Origin: Moringa oleifera
Lineage: Eukaryota; Streptophyta; Magnoliopsida; Brassicales; Moringaceae
DNA: 64,000 nucleotides
Assembly (NCBI GenBank): GCA_021397835.1
Contig: JAJFZO010000799.1
Coordinates: 2,356,001 to 2,420,000 of the forward strand
Reading direction: 5' to 3'
Under the pieces are notes generated by a model, which saw nothing but the letters and a program-made list of their open reading frames with translations, ran no database searches and had not been told where the DNA came from. Shown piece after piece: positions 11,933-24,959 of the stretch. The position numbers were made by a program, and so were the translations under genes. Numbering within the stretch: position 1 is the first letter of the stretch; every line of letters begins with the position of its first letter.

Positions 11933-14900
11933 GAAATCTGGAGGTGAGCTAGGTTATTTATTTATTTAAATAAATATGATTTAAGACTCAAAATTTTACT
12001 TTTCTACCTAATCAACTTCTGATTTTTAAAATTTTTTAAATAAATTTTAATTTATTAATTTAAATTAAATTAAATTTTATCAAAAATCTTAATATTTAAT
12101 AATATTTAAATTTAAAATCTTTAATAATAATTTTAATTTTAATTTTAATTTTTTGTTATTGTAAATAAATATTCAAAATTATTATTAAAAAAATTGCAAA
12201 ATTTTTCAAATTATAAAAATATTTTTATAAACAGTTATTATTAAAAATTTTAAAAATAGTTTATCGATAAAAATTATTTAAATTTAAAATAAAAATATGA
12301 TATAACATAAAAAATCTGTTTAAATAATTTTTAAGTATTTTCAACAGAAAAAATTTTATTGATTTTTCTAATTATTTTTATTAATTGAAATAAAATATTA
12401 TATTAAAATTTGATTTAACATATTTTAAAAATTAAAATTTAATTAAAAATGAATAAAATTTGAAATTCAAAATAATTTTTACTTTGTTTATTTTAAATTC
12501 TTGCATTTTTTTTATAACAAACATTTAGATGTAATCATACTGTTCCATCTCATAAATGTTATCAAACTTAATAAACTTCAATTTAAAATGAATATAAGTA
12601 TCTTATTATGAATTTAGAAAATTTTATAAATAATCATTATTTTAAATATTTCTATTTAAATTAAATAAATGTTCGATTATAAAATAAATTGATCACAGAT
12701 GATCAAATTAAAATGCATAGATTCTCTTTTGAATTTAAATAATAAAAAAAAATCAATATTGAAAAAGCGATAGAAACAGTGATGGCACGTGATCTTAGGG
12801 CATCACTTTCAATTATTTGGATCTCGCAACATTGTCGTGAGGCTGTGACGTAAAACGACGATGGGCTCTCTGATCGCCATCACGTGGCTGCCTCTTTATT
12901 GGAAGAAACTAGCATCTTTCCTCTTATAGTATGAAGTAGTTGTTGTCTTGTCATTACGTTGATTATTATTATTATTTAAAAATATTATATTTTGATATTA
13001 TTTTAACATTATATTTATAATAAATAAAATTTTATTATTCAAATATAAATAAATTATTTTAATATAATATTTAAAAATTATTTTTAATATTTTATACACA
13101 CAAAATAATTATTAAAATTAAATATTTTGAGATAAAGTGAAGAGATGGCATAGAGAGGACCACACCACGGTAGCGTATGCTCATTATAGATCTGCAGAAA
13201 TATAAATGTTGAATTATGAGTGATGTCCTACACCGTCCTTTTGTTTTGTTTTGTTTTTTGTTTTTAAAACAATGTTTGTCTTTGTCTTCAAATTAAAAAA
13301 AAAATAATGACAGTGCACATAATATAATCCATAAAATATTTGACAAAATTTTGGCATCTTACATTATTCTTAGCAATTTATATTGAAGACAAATAAAAAT
13401 AAAAATAAAAATATTTCTCTTCCTTAACAAAAATCCAACAGCGTCCATTTTACAACAGAAGAAGCTCCATAAGAATTAGAGGAGGAGGAGGAGGAGGAGG
13501 AGGAGGAGCTTTATAATTCTAAACTGTCTTCTGTGTGCGGTGGGGGTTGATGTGCGTTTTATAGAGAGAATGAATTGTTTTGGCTTTTCGGTATCGGGAG
13601 GGAAAGTGACTTTGATTCCAGTGAATGGCCAGGAGTGACGAAATGGGGAAGCCGACGCTGCCACATGTACCATACGTGGGTCTCCCCACGTTCAATTATT
13701 TATTCCCACAACAAATTTCACTCCAGTCTCCAATAATGGAAGGGCCCTCTCCTGCCACCGTAGTCCTTACGGATTATCATTGATTCCTTTTTAGGTTTAT
13801 TCATTATATCAAAATATAATTACTCACTTCACTGAATTGAGAATGAAATTTATTGGCTTTGAATCAGTATAAAAATTCACAGAAAATGCGAAAATGATTT
13901 CAGGAGGTTTTTCAAACAAAAAGAAAGTAATCAATTTTCTTGTGATTTGTTTTCTATATTTAGTTTTTAAAAATAAATTTATAATTTTATAATTATAAAT
14001 TTATAATGCATTTCCTCTTTTTTTTTTATTTATTTTAACTTTTAACCAGAAAAGGAAAAAGTATGATGCTCTTCTCTCCTCTATTATACTCTGCAGAACT
14101 TCCAAATAAAGGAAAAGCTAACCATCTTGTCTTTCACTTTTCCTGTCCTTTCTTTTTTTTCCTTTAAAAGCCCTTTTTGGTAAATGTAGAAAAGACCTAT
14201 AATAATGGGAAAAAAATTAGTCATTTATTAAAAAATGGAAATAAAGATAGATTTTGATTTAAAATTTACAAATTTTACTTAATATTACATCATGTTTAAT
14301 TACATAATAGAATTAAAAATAGTAATTTGATAGTTATAGTAAAATTTTAAATGAAATTATAATTTGATTACTTATGAGCCTATCAAAATGAAACAAAATT
14401 GATATATTAACATTTTAAATTGTATCAAAGTTAATTTCAAATTAATTATAGTATTTTTTTTATAGAATATATCAATCATGTCACATAAATATTTTAAAAT
14501 TTTAATCATTTAAAGATAATTTATTATTAAAATTAATAATATTATAATGATCTTACCAAATGAGTCTCATAATTAATTCTAAAATCTTTATTCTAAGTTT
14601 AGGGAAAAGAAAGTCAGAGAAACTAACTTTTCATGGTTGACTCAAGATTCTCTTATGAATCCAAGATATGATTACGATCTTATATTTATTTAAATCATTG
14701 AGAATTAATTAGATATATAGCATCATGATTTATGTGGAGCGCATAAGTGGATCAACTTGACATGACCTTATAAAGATAATGATTGATAAGCCATCAAGGT
14801 GAATACAAAAGCAGTCACTTAATAAGTCATGCTTTTCCCTTCACACGGTTAGGCCACATTTGTGTTTTTAAATTTTTTCTAAAAAGTAAATTATTCTTTT

Positions 14901-15083
14901 ATCGCGCATTTGTTCATGATAATAAATTTTAATTTTAATTTTATTTTAAATAAATTTTTATAAATTTTTTATTTTTATTAAAAATTATAATTTTTTGATA
15001 AATTTTATTTCTTAAACAATTGAAAATAACAGTTTTTAAATAAACTTTCGAAATAACTATTTCATGTCACTGAAGAATAATTA
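11933..15083. other. AT-rich intergenic stretch, no gene recognised
   Basis: Upstream flank of NMT. 11980-12490 and 12960-13140 are almost pure A/T with short inverted words and may be worn MITEs; ends could not be fixed. 12780-12900 is less AT-rich and holds two CACGTG/CACGTGG G-box words (12786 and 12883). 13440-13790 is also less AT-rich, with a trinucleotide repeat and a 65-codon ORF on - that has no family features. The remainder holds only A/T-rich sequence. Confidence 0.45.
13478..13508. repeat. (GGA)n trinucleotide microsatellite
   Basis: About ten consecutive GGA units. On - they give the poly-Leu tail of a non-supported ORF. Confidence 0.9.
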
Positions 15084-15695
15084 TGATATCACTTGAAAAT
15101 ATCCAGTAACCAAAAGTTAACACATGAATAAGAATCTTCAATTGATAATGAGTGATGAATGAGTTTAGAAGTACCTGCAAGACGACGATAAAAGTCAGGG
15201 GATTATCATAATGGGACCGAATATCCTTCAATGCTAAAGTCAGCATAAAATTCAATGAAGTTTTGTTGTGAATAAATAGTTTGAATGAATCATATCTTGG
15301 CTTCTCTTTCATTGGTGAATCAAAGGTATATTTTGAATTTAGCTCGACAAGACTTAACTTAGTCTTGATAGGTAACATATTAACTCATACTCGCTTTGGT
15401 CGAGATAGTTACCCTTTTGACACTTTGATAGTATCTGATTTGTATGGTATTCTAGTATATAGCATTTTAATAATCGTGCTTATTATTATATTGATAAGTG
15501 GATGCTGGCTTTATTGACACGTGATGACCTACCATGACCAAGCTAATGTTAGTTTGCCTTTTAATCGCTATCTTCATTATATTATCTTGCCTTGTTGTCA
15601 ATTGTTGGGGGATTTAAATCCTTGTTGGGCCTTCTATAGGTTACCCATAATGGGTCTTTATTTGATGCTTTAAGCTTATCTGATATTTAATCACA
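15084..15695 (-). repeat. 3' LTR of the Tat gypsy element
   Basis: About 612 bp, homologous along its length to 26866-27472. Shared stretches include 'ggtcgagatagttaccc'-like text, 'gacaagtggat.ct', 'attgacacgtga' and 'ggttacccataatgggt.tttat'. It begins TG and ends CA as read on +. Confidence 0.85.
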
Positions 15696-16981
15696 TCAAA
15701 AGTCTTTTTATTATTTCAGTCGAAGGAATCATTATGGTGCTCTTTAATTTCAAAGAGTAGACAAAGGTTAATTCCTGAGCTCAACTATCATGATCATGAT
15801 CAGTATACAGGTTTAACTTGCCATTGCTCGAACTAACCCTTCATCATTCGACTCCTTGTACTTGATGAGATTTAGTAGGTGCCTCGAACTGAATGCCACT
15901 TGATGGTCACTTATAAGTTTTGATCATCTTAGAAGTGCATAAGGTCTTTTTAGTGTCAACAACTAAGGTCTTGCCATGTCCCATGATGGTTGGGTTAACG
16001 ATTTTATAAATAATGGATTTCTATTTCATTTCTTCATTCATCATTGCCTTTATCTACTTACTTCCTCGGTAAGACTCCTTATCTTTTTTCTTTTTCTTCT
16101 TTTGCCCATCATGGTCGAATCCTTTGCTACCTTGTCTCTTTCTTCTACCATTTTTCCATATTGTGTTAAGGTTATAAAACACATATATGATTTTATTCAG
16201 TTCTTACCTTTTATCCCTCGACTCCGTGAGATAGAGCATATGACTTTCGTAGACACTATTTTTGAGTATATAAGGAAGCCATCGTAACGATTCTTAGTTG
16301 CCTTACCTTTCATTGTTTAGAAACTTTACTTTCGCTTCAATATCTTTCCTTCACAGCTTACCTCCAAGAGCTAGTACACCATCATAGGTTACTTACAAGT
16401 TATTTTTGTGGCTAGTTTGGACCATTAACAATAGATGTCTTTATTAAGTTATTGTACCTAAAACCTTCTCTCCTCAAGTGGTACTTCTATGTTTCTTGGG
16501 ATAGGTTGCCCCCGAATGTAGTTCTAAGTTCAAGAAAACTCCTTTCTTTTTGAATCTTTATAGCTAAAAGATCTATAAGAGTTTCTACGACTCCTTACTT
16601 AACAATATTGAAATAGTTATTACTTAAGCCTGTATGCATCGTGCTTGCACCAAGCTGACTCATTCCAATACCTTTACTCCTTTAATTTCTACTTCTTTTT
16701 CTTCTTCTGAAGATGAAATAGAGATCGTTAGTCAATTTTTTTTTTTATCCTTGTTTCCTTTCTTATTGAAGGTATACTAACTTGTCTTTCTTTCTTTTGC
16801 AAGCTCATCAACATCAACTATTGAGTTTAAGACTTCACCAAATATTTCTCTTTAGCCACTTTAAGGTGTTACTTTTTGACATTAACATTCATGCTATTTG
16901 TAAGCATGTGAAGTGCTAAGCCACTCAAATGGTAGCTAAATCTTCCTAGCAAAGAGAGAAAAGGTAGTTCGTTAGGCCCAT
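15696..16981 (+). pseudogene. possible antisense ORF region of the Tat element
   Basis: Between the integrase side and the 3' LTR, pol shows no continuation on -. Readable stretches appear on +, antisense to pol: an open frame from 15976 to 16287, and around 16460-16560 a stretch with KWYFYVSWDRLPPN. Tat-lineage elements in plants are known to carry an extra ORF in antisense orientation exactly between pol and the 3' LTR. The assignment rests on position and weak pattern only; the frames are broken. Confidence 0.3.
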
Positions 16982-17204
16982 CACTGCTATAAAAATTATA
17001 ATAACTAACAATAATTTAATGACAGTTATTCAAAGAACTGTCATTAAAAGGTTTATTAACACTTTTAATGACACTTCTTCCAAAACTGCCATTAAAAATA
17101 AGGTTTTTGACGTCAATTAAATAAGAACTAGCATTAAAAAACCCATCACTAGAGCCTTTAACACCATTTCTCAAGGCATTGGCATTAAAACACCCATCAT
17201 TAAA

Positions 17205-17243
17205 GCCTTTAACGCCAGTTCTTCAAGAACTGGCGTTAAAGGC
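17205..17243. repeat. 39-bp near-perfect palindrome in CACTA 1 end
   Basis: Arms of 19 bp (17205-17223 and 17225-17243), fully complementary around a single central C, built from two head-to-head copies of the subterminal word CTTTAACGCCAGTTCTT. In En/Spm elements such subterminal repeats bind the TNPA protein. Confidence 0.95.
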
Positions 17244-17339
17244 TAAAATAAGATTGGGACAGCTGTCATCTTTAATGAGCCACACAGGCTTACAAATTTC
17301 CACGAAGGTGGGCATGCCCTAATTCGGCTGCATCTGTTG

Positions 17340-17580
17340 TAACAGCAACCGTTGCAGTAGCAATTGCAGCAGCAGCAGCCGTTACTGTGGCTTCTTACAG
17401 CAACAATGACTGCTTACAGCGGCTGTTGCTTTTTACAATAACAATGGCTGCTGTAAGCAGCAGAAATAGCCGTTGCTACTGTTGCTGTTGCTGCTTACAG
17501 CAGCAACAGCCACTTATAGCTACAAAAATAGTGATTGCTATTACTGATGTAAACAGCAGTAACAGTAGCAACGTCCATGA
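17340..17580. repeat. CAG/CTG-rich tract with nested hairpins
   Basis: Imperfect repeats of GCAGCAAC, GCTGTTGCTGC and CTGTAAGCAGCAG. Several inverted pairs occur, for example GCTGTTGCTGC followed after 5 nt by GCAGCAACAGC at about 17483-17509. It belongs to the 5' subterminal zone of CACTA 1; ORFs drawn over it on both strands are artefacts of the repeat. Confidence 0.8.
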
Positions 17581-19308
17581 AGCTGGAATTCTTCGAAGCG
17601 GAGTTATTCTTGCATGGAACGCATGGCATGGACTTAACTCCTTCGACCCAACTCTGGCCAAAGGCAAACCTCCTCTAATCGGTGCCAAGATGGGCAACCA
17701 AGCTTGACCTTTTTACACAATAAATCAAACAAAAAGTAATGATCTCAAATTCTCTAGCCTTCAATGTCAGTTATGCCAAAACTGGCGTTAAAATCTGACC
17801 TTTAATGCTAGTTCTCTATAACTGACGTTAGAGGCTATCCCACCTTATTTTTAAGGTAGAGATCCTAAATTCATCTCCAGAGCCCTCTAGAGCCCGTCAA
17901 AGCCTCCTGCGTAATTTTTACTCTCTAGGTCATCCTTCTCCTCTTCACTCTCTGTCCAAAAACAGCTAAATCAGCTGCATAGCCGCACTGCCTTCCTCTA
18001 GCCCTTCTCCTCTTTGTACTTTGTTCAGAAGCAGCTAAGGTAGCTACTAGCCGCCGTAGTGCTTCTCTCCGACCCTCTCCTCTTTGGTCTTTATCCAGAA
18101 GCAGCTAGACCAACTACTGGCATAACAGTGACACTACCTCTTTTCTGACCTTTTCCTCTTGGCTCTCCATCCAGAAGTAGCTAGGCCAACCACTGGCAAT
18201 GACATTACCTTTCTCTTGCTTCTTTCTCTCTCATTTGTCTCAATCTTCACAAGTGCAACCACACCCTCCCCATCCATTCGTTCATTTTTGGCATTCAAAC
18301 AAATATAAGTATTTCAGTTTATATTCGAATTTTTTTATTCCGAAATTTAAGTTTCATAAATTTGATTCAATTTGGTTAATTTTGGTTTAAAAAATATATT
18401 AAGAATGTATATTATTTTGAGAAGTTTTTTATTAAGTGTGTTTGGTGAATTGTTATTAATTGATGAAATTTGAGTTTTTTTTTATTAATATATTGGGATG
18501 AACATATTTGGTATGAATGGATATAATTGATGCATTTATTATTTCATAATTATTAAATTTTTTAGATTAATTGATAAATTAAGTAAATATTAATAAGATG
18601 AATTTATATTTTGATAAATTAATTATATATTAGGTGTAGATGAATTTATGTTTGAATTAATTTTTTTAGGTAAGATTAATTGGTATATTTTATCAAATTT
18701 AATTATATTAATTTTTTTGTTAACATAAATTAATATATTTAGTTAAATTTTAAATAGAAAATTAATTAATTATATGCTTGTAACATAAACCATTAAATGT
18801 TATTTAAATTTTAATCAATTAAGTTACTAACTAGTTAGATACTTATGTAGTAATTAATTAGATGATAATTAATTTACTATATCTTAATTAACTAATTAAC
18901 TATTAATAATTTATTTAGCTAATATTAATAAATAAGATGCTTGTGAACCAAAAAATTACATGTTATTTAAATATTAGTTAGGTTACTAGCTAGTTAAGTA
19001 CTTACATAGTAAATAATTAGATGTTAATTAAATATTGATTATATCTTAATTAACTAAATAATTATTAATTATGTATTTAAATTTTAATTAATAATTTTGA
19101 TGCTTGTAAAGTAAATATTAACTGTTATTTAAATTTTAATTAATTTACTAGCTAATTAATTAGATGCTTTTATAGTAATAAATCAGATATTAAGTAAATA
19201 TTAACTTTTGTATTAATTAATTAATTAGTTATTAATCATTTATTTAAATTTTACTTAATATATTAGATGTTTGAAAAGTAAATAATTAAATGTTATTTAA
19301 ATTTCGAA

Positions 19309-20238
19309 ATGGAAACTTGAATTTTTGCTGATAAAAGATTAGAGGCATATGATGTAGCGGTGAATAACTTTTTAGATTATGCTGTTCAGAATAGTGATAA
19401 CCCTGAATTAGTTTGATGTCCGTGTATTAAATGTGATAATATGAAGTGTCATACTCGATATGAGATACGAAATCATTTATATGTATATGGAGTTGATAGC
19501 AGCTATCAAAACTAGATATGACATAGAGAAACTAGTATTGTTGGGTCGTCTACTAGTAAGAATGCTAAGGTTGTTAGGGAGGTAGAATACATCGAAGAAG
19601 TTGATAACACTGTAGAAATGGTACGAGAGGCATTTGCTGAGTATGATAGTAATTCTAACCATTTTGATAGATTACTTTGTGACACTGACAAACCTCTGTA
19701 TTCTGGATCAGTGAAGTTTACTAAATTATCTGCTCTAGTTAAATTGTACAATTTAAAGATAAAATATAGTTGGGTCGATCAAATTTTTAGTGATCTTTTA
19801 AATTTGATTGCTGAAATATTGCTTAATAATAATGAAATGCCTACATCCATGTATGATGCCAAGAAAACATTGAATGCATTACGCATGGAGTATTAAAAAA
19901 TTCATGCCTGTCTAAATAATTTTATATTATATCAGAAGGATTTTTAGGATGACATCCAATGTTCAACTTGTGAACTTTCAAGATGAAAAATAATGAAAAA
20001 CAGTAACAAAATAAAGATTGGTGTGCCTGCTAAGACGTTGTGGTATTTTTCACCAATACTAAGATTTAGAAGAATGTTCAAAAGTCTTGAAATAACAAAA
20101 CACCTTACATGGCATTCAAATAAAAAGAAAATTGATACTTAATTGAGGCATCCATCGGATACATCATCGTGGAAATTGGTTGATTACATATGGCCAGAGT
20201 TTGCTTCAAAGCCAAGAAACTTAAGGCTTGCTATATCG
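19309..20238 (+). pseudogene. CACTA 1 transposase (TAM domain + TNP2 N-terminus), broken
   Basis: Begins at an ATG whose fourth codon is now TGA. Downstream frames give the transposase-associated domain with FADKRLEAYDVAVNNFLDYA and CPCIKCDNMKCHTRYE (zinc-binding CPC..C). The linker with KFTKLSALVKLYNLK and the start of TNP2 follow (KIHACLNNFILYQKDF, then GVPAKTLWYFSPILRFRRMF, then LRHPSDTSSWKLVDYIWPEF). The text stops at NLRLAIS near 20238, where the TNP2 core (DD.D catalytic part) should start. Several stops and a frameshift: non-functional. TNP2 is the CACTA transposase; the catalytic region is absent. Confidence 0.85.
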
Positions 20239-20240
20239 TG

Positions 20241-20880
20241 GACTGTTTCCTTTCTTGCAATCTATGGACTATTTTTTTTTCTTCTTTTATGATTCATTGA
20301 CCGGTCTTTTGCGATCCACAAACTTACTTCTTACTTGTGGTGCACGAATCGGTGCTTCGTTATCGAACTCACTTCTTACTTACTGTCTACCAACTGGTGC
20401 TCTACAATCCATGGATTATTTTTCCTTTAGGGCCTATAGACTAAAGCTTTTGTGGTCCTCGAGTTGTTTTTCCTTTGCGATTTATTAACTAGGAATGGAT
20501 TGTTTCCCTTAGTATTTTTTTGTTTGCCATAAGCTTTGGTTGCATTTAATTCTGTACAAGTTATATTAATGGATTTTAACATAATTAAGTATAGAAATAC
20601 CTTGATTTCATTTTCTTTTTGACATTATATGTCTTTTTACTAGTAGCATATTTTTGAGTTCTAAGTTCTAGGAACCTCCTTGCTTCAAAAGTAATGAGCT
20701 TATAAATGTTGACCTCAATAATTTTTGTCACCTTGTATGGTCCTTCCTAATTAAGAGCAAGTTTTCTTGTAACTTCTTGAGGCTTAGACAAGCTTTCCTT
20801 TTTCATTACTAGGTTTCTTTTTAGTAATGACATGTATTTGCCCTTTTATTGTAATAAAGGACCACCTTTTGTAGATAAGT
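20241..20880. other. Tat internal remnant, unassigned
   Basis: The first 280 bp contain loosely repeated 'tggatt.tttcctt' phrases. The rest should belong to the integrase C-terminal side of the Tat element, but no motif is readable. Confidence 0.4.
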
Positions 20881-23640
20881 AACAGCCCTAACTTTGGCTT
20901 GCTTTCTGTGTTTTTTGAGTAGTCACAGTTGGCTAGTTTCATTGTTATTTTTCTTATTATAAGTGCTTACATGGTAAGAGGCCATTCTTTTTTCTACTAG
21001 CACCATTGCCTCTATGCTAAAGGTAAAAGAGAACAAGGTCTCTTTATTCATCACTTTGCTTGTTATGCAATATGCCGATATGATGCTATATAATTCTTCC
21101 ACCCACGTTGCCTTTTACATTGTCAAGACTTACATTGAGAGCTTGGAGAATTGTTTTATTGGTGACTTTCACTTGACTTTTCATTCATGTATGTCCCAAC
21201 TAGTATGAATATTAGACCAATCTATAGCTTTTTGCAGGTAGGTTTGAATTTAGCACTTCAAAATTGTATTTCATTGTTAAAGATGATGGTCTTAAATATG
21301 CTGAATCAACAATGATTGACTTCTAGGTGAAGTTTCATATTTTATACACCACAATAATAGGTATTGCCTTTGCATTTATCCATTTAGTGAAGTGGTATAT
21401 CACAATTATCATGAATTTCCTTTACCTCATGGTTAAAGAGAATGGATCCAACAAGTCCATGCCCCATTAGACGAAAAGCCATGAAATCATTACCATATTG
21501 ATGAGAATAATGAGAATGTCGACCAAGGGTGCGTGTCTTTAGCACTTTGCATTTTTGTTACATACTTTCTTGCATCTTATTTTAGAGTAAGCCACTAATA
21601 CCCTTATCTTAGTATCTTGTAAGCTAGAATCATGCCTTGTTATGCATGCCATAGACTTTTTTTTGCACCTTTATTACGAAGTGTGTTTACTATTCTAATA
21701 CAAGGCATCAAAGAAAGGGAAGAGTGAATGACTGCTTGCAGAGTTATTCGTTTATAATAACAAATTTAGTTGCTTTAGTTTATATCTTCTTTGGATCTAC
21801 TCTATGTTGAGGAAGCTCATCGTCTTTTAGGAAATAATCAAAATAATTTAGTATAATTTCTTCGAGGCATTTATCGCTAAGACTTGTTTCTTTTCTATGC
21901 TTAGAGTCCTCAATGTTTCCATCATAATATCCTTTACATGATTAGTGTTTAATGCTACCAACCAAGATAAGGCATCAACTTGGGTATTATCTTTTTTTTT
22001 TTTTTTTGAATCTACCTAACCTGTAATCTTTGAGGTCCTTCAAGGACCTCCTTAACTGTCTTGAAATACTTGACCATTATTTTTTCTCGTGCTTTATACT
22101 TTCCCAAGACCTGCTTTGCCACTAACTGTGAGTCACTCTTAATCTCTATTCCATTTACTTGGATTTCTCTCACAAGCTATAATTCAGCAAAACACACTTT
22201 GTACTCCTTTTCATTATTGGATTTTGAAAAATCTAACTTCACCACATAATGATACTTTGCCCTTTCTGGCCTTTTTAACAGAACCCCAACTCTACTTCTT
22301 ATCTTTCTTATAACAACATTAATCATGATTCCTATTCAAAATCTTCATTTTCTTAGCTATTATTCAGTTCCTTTTAGCATGTCGTGTTGGTCTCTCTCCC
22401 AAAATTTATCACTTTTGGCTTTTAATCATTGTATTCCACATCTGCCAAGGCTTACACCTCTATAACCATCTTGGGTTTGTACTATGCATTCGCTAAGCTC
22501 TGTTGATCACTTCACCATCCTTCTTAACGTTTCTAGTTTATTAAGAATCTAATGGAGTGGTTGGTCTGTGTTAACCACAATAAAGTATGCTTGGAAGTAA
22601 TGGCATAGTTTTTTGGCTGCAACTACAAAAGTGAAAGCCATTTTTTCAAGCTTGGGATATCTTAGCTTTGGTCCTTGTAAGACTTTGCTCTTGTTTTTGG
22701 ATCTTGTTTTCCATTATTTGTAGGATTACATTGACTACTTCTTCTACAATTGCTATGTACCTAAAGAGTTCTTTATGTGGTTTTGGCTTAGATAGCAACA
22801 GTGTGTTTTAAAAGTAGCTCTTGAGTGGTTCAAAGGCCTCTTAGCACTGCAATATCAATTTGAAACCCTTTGTCTACCTTCACGCCTTGAAAAAAGGGAG
22901 ACAATGCTTTACTAGTTTGAACATAAATTTGTTTAGTACAACCAGACTTCCTATGAGTTGTTGGATCTTTTTGATGTTCTAGGGACTTTTCATTTTAATG
23001 ATGGTTTAGATCTTCATCGGGTTGGCCTCTATCCCTTGTTGAATCACCATGAATCCTAATAATTTCTCGATAACACTCTGAAGGCGCATTTGCTTGAGTT
23101 AAGCTTTATTTCGTACTTTCTTAATACCATGAAACTTTCCTCCAAGTCTTTGGTATGCTCAGACCATTTTTTGCTTTTGACTATAAGGTCGTCCATGTAC
23201 GCCACTACATTTTTACCCAATTGTTTATCAAGCATGCAATTTATGGTACATTGGTATTTGACTTTTGCATTTTTCAAGCCAAAGGGTATCATTTTGTAAC
23301 AATAAGAACCTACATAAATAATATGAAGATTTTTTTTCTTCATCTTTTGTGTTTATTCTTATTTGATTATATCTTGAGCAAGCATCCATGAAATTTTGCA
23401 TTTCATGCCTGGAGGTATTATCTATTAGTTGGTCTATTTTTTGTAAAGGGTAACTATCATTCAAACACGCTTGATTGAGGTTAGTGAAGTTAACATACAT
23501 CCAGCATTTTCCATTAGCTTTCTTCACCATCATTGCATTCGCCAACCACTCTAAATATTGAACTTTCCAAATGAACCCAACCTCCAACAATGCTTCTAAC
23601 TTTTGCTTGATGGCCTATTGTATTTTCCTTGAAAACTTTA
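20881..23640 (-). pseudogene. Tat gypsy pol relic: RT, RNase H, integrase
   Basis: On -, from high to low coordinate. RT at about 23600-23050 has FTNLNQACLNDSYPL, MIPFGLKNA, YMDDLIVKSK (the YxDD box is kept) and RKYEIKLNSSKCAF. RNase H at about 22250-22060 has GIEIKSDSQLVAKQV. Integrase at about 21620-21330 has RHAPLV, WGMDLLDPF and YHFTKWINAKA. The order RT-RNase H-integrase and these motifs are those of Ty3/gypsy Tat elements. Frames are split by many stops, so it is not translatable. Confidence 0.85.
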
Positions 23641-24282
23641 TTTTTCTTTGGCAAATTACCCTGATTGTTAGGCCAGTGCTTAGCTTATGAACTGTTACTA
23701 GTTTGATGTATGACATGTTTACCACTAATCATGCAAACACATTAGCGTTAAATCATAAGAACTTTACTAGGTGATCTCAGTCATCTTTCTAAAGCTCTGT
23801 GCCAACTCTAATTATTTGATTTCGCTCTTATTCGATTGGAATTTTCTTTAATCTTTTCACTACTTTGACTTATACTAAAAATTGTAGAACATGTCTCCAT
23901 TTTTGCTTATTGTGCGAAACTTCATTGTTAGATGACATAATGATGTGATTGCCTATAACGCATTAAGACGAAGTCATCCTATCATCGCGTTATTGGCTAA
24001 TAATGCCTCCACCACTAGGAATTCCACCATCACAGCAATTTGTTTCGATGTCATCCCTTATTTGATTGGTAGAGTTATGATGCCTTTGAGGACACATTAA
24101 ACTTGCCAAAAGTCATTAAAGTCAAATGGAATGGTCTCAAACTATCTCTACTAAAGCTCATTCTTTCAAACACTTATAGTTAAAAATGTTAATAGAACTT
24201 CGATTGTCAACTAAAATTCTTGTCACATTTTTATTGGCCACCCTTATCAGACCAATAATAGATCTTACTAAGGAGTGGCAAG

Positions 24283-24824
24283 TGGACTTGACCACAGTTC
24301 AAGTTCGGTTCAGTTTCGGTTCTGAACCGTTGGTTTAAGGTTCATGGTTAGGATGAACCGAAACCTGAACCATTAAGTTGTGGTTTTGGTTAAGGTTAGG
24401 TTCGAAAGCGGTTTAGGTTCAGTTTTGGTTTCAGTTCATATTTTAATTATAAATATAGTATTTTTATTTTAATTATAAATTTTTAATAAAAATAAAAATA
24501 AAAATAATTATTTTTTTATTGAAATATATATTTTAAAACTAAAATTATTTTTAAAATTTTTAAAATTAATTTTTAAGAATTTTTTAAATTAAAATTTTTA
24601 ATATTTTAAAAATTAATTTAATTAGAAACCGAACCGAAACTGTTGGTTTTGAACTATCGGTTTCGATTTCGGTGCAAAATTTAGATGAATCATAACTAAA
24701 CCATTTTAAATATGGTTTCGATTACAGTTCAAAATCGAAATCATTTATATCGATTTTGCTTCAATTCAAAATTTAAAGGTTACAGTTCGGTTCATCGGTT
24801 TGAACCGAACTGTAGTCAAGTCTA
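24283..24824. mobile_element. hAT-like MITE, copy B (542 bp, TSD present)
   Basis: Terminal inverted repeats TGGACTTGACCACAG and TAGACTTGACTACAG, extending into GTTC.GGTTC. The flanking 8-mers are GTGGCAAG (24275-24282) and GTGGTAAG (24825-24832), an 8-bp target duplication with one change, as made by hAT transposases. It is non-coding with an AT-only centre and is inserted in the Tat gypsy element. Same family as 1049-1689. Confidence 0.8.
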
Positions 24825-24959
24825 GTGGTAAGTCCTTTTTAAATTCACATTAAAAAAAACTATAATATTATCCATCTTAGAACGTTCTAGACTTCATAAT
24901 TCTCTTGTCTTTTTCTCTCATACACCTTTTTTCTTGATGAAATCTCTCCCTTATATGTT

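Larger units (their letters stand above)
16982..20240 (+). mobile_element. CACTA (En/Spm) element 1, 3'-truncated
   Basis: Starts with CACTGCTATAAAAA. Next come about 270 bp of short subterminal repeats (CTTTAACGCCAGTT and its complement), a CAG/CTG-rich palindromic tract, more copies of the same repeat at 17765-17835, and an AT-rich repeat region (18400-19300). The transposase gene begins at 19309. The transposase text ends abruptly near 20240 and no right terminus was found, so the 3' part has been lost. It sits inside the Tat gypsy element. Confidence 0.8.

Noticed and set aside
13476..13673. 65-codon ORF on - ending in poly-Leu
   Set aside because: The tail is the GGA microsatellite; the remainder has no known motif.
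17387..17707. 106-codon ORF with Cys and Gln runs
   Set aside because: Produced by the CAG/CTG repeat tract of CACTA 1.
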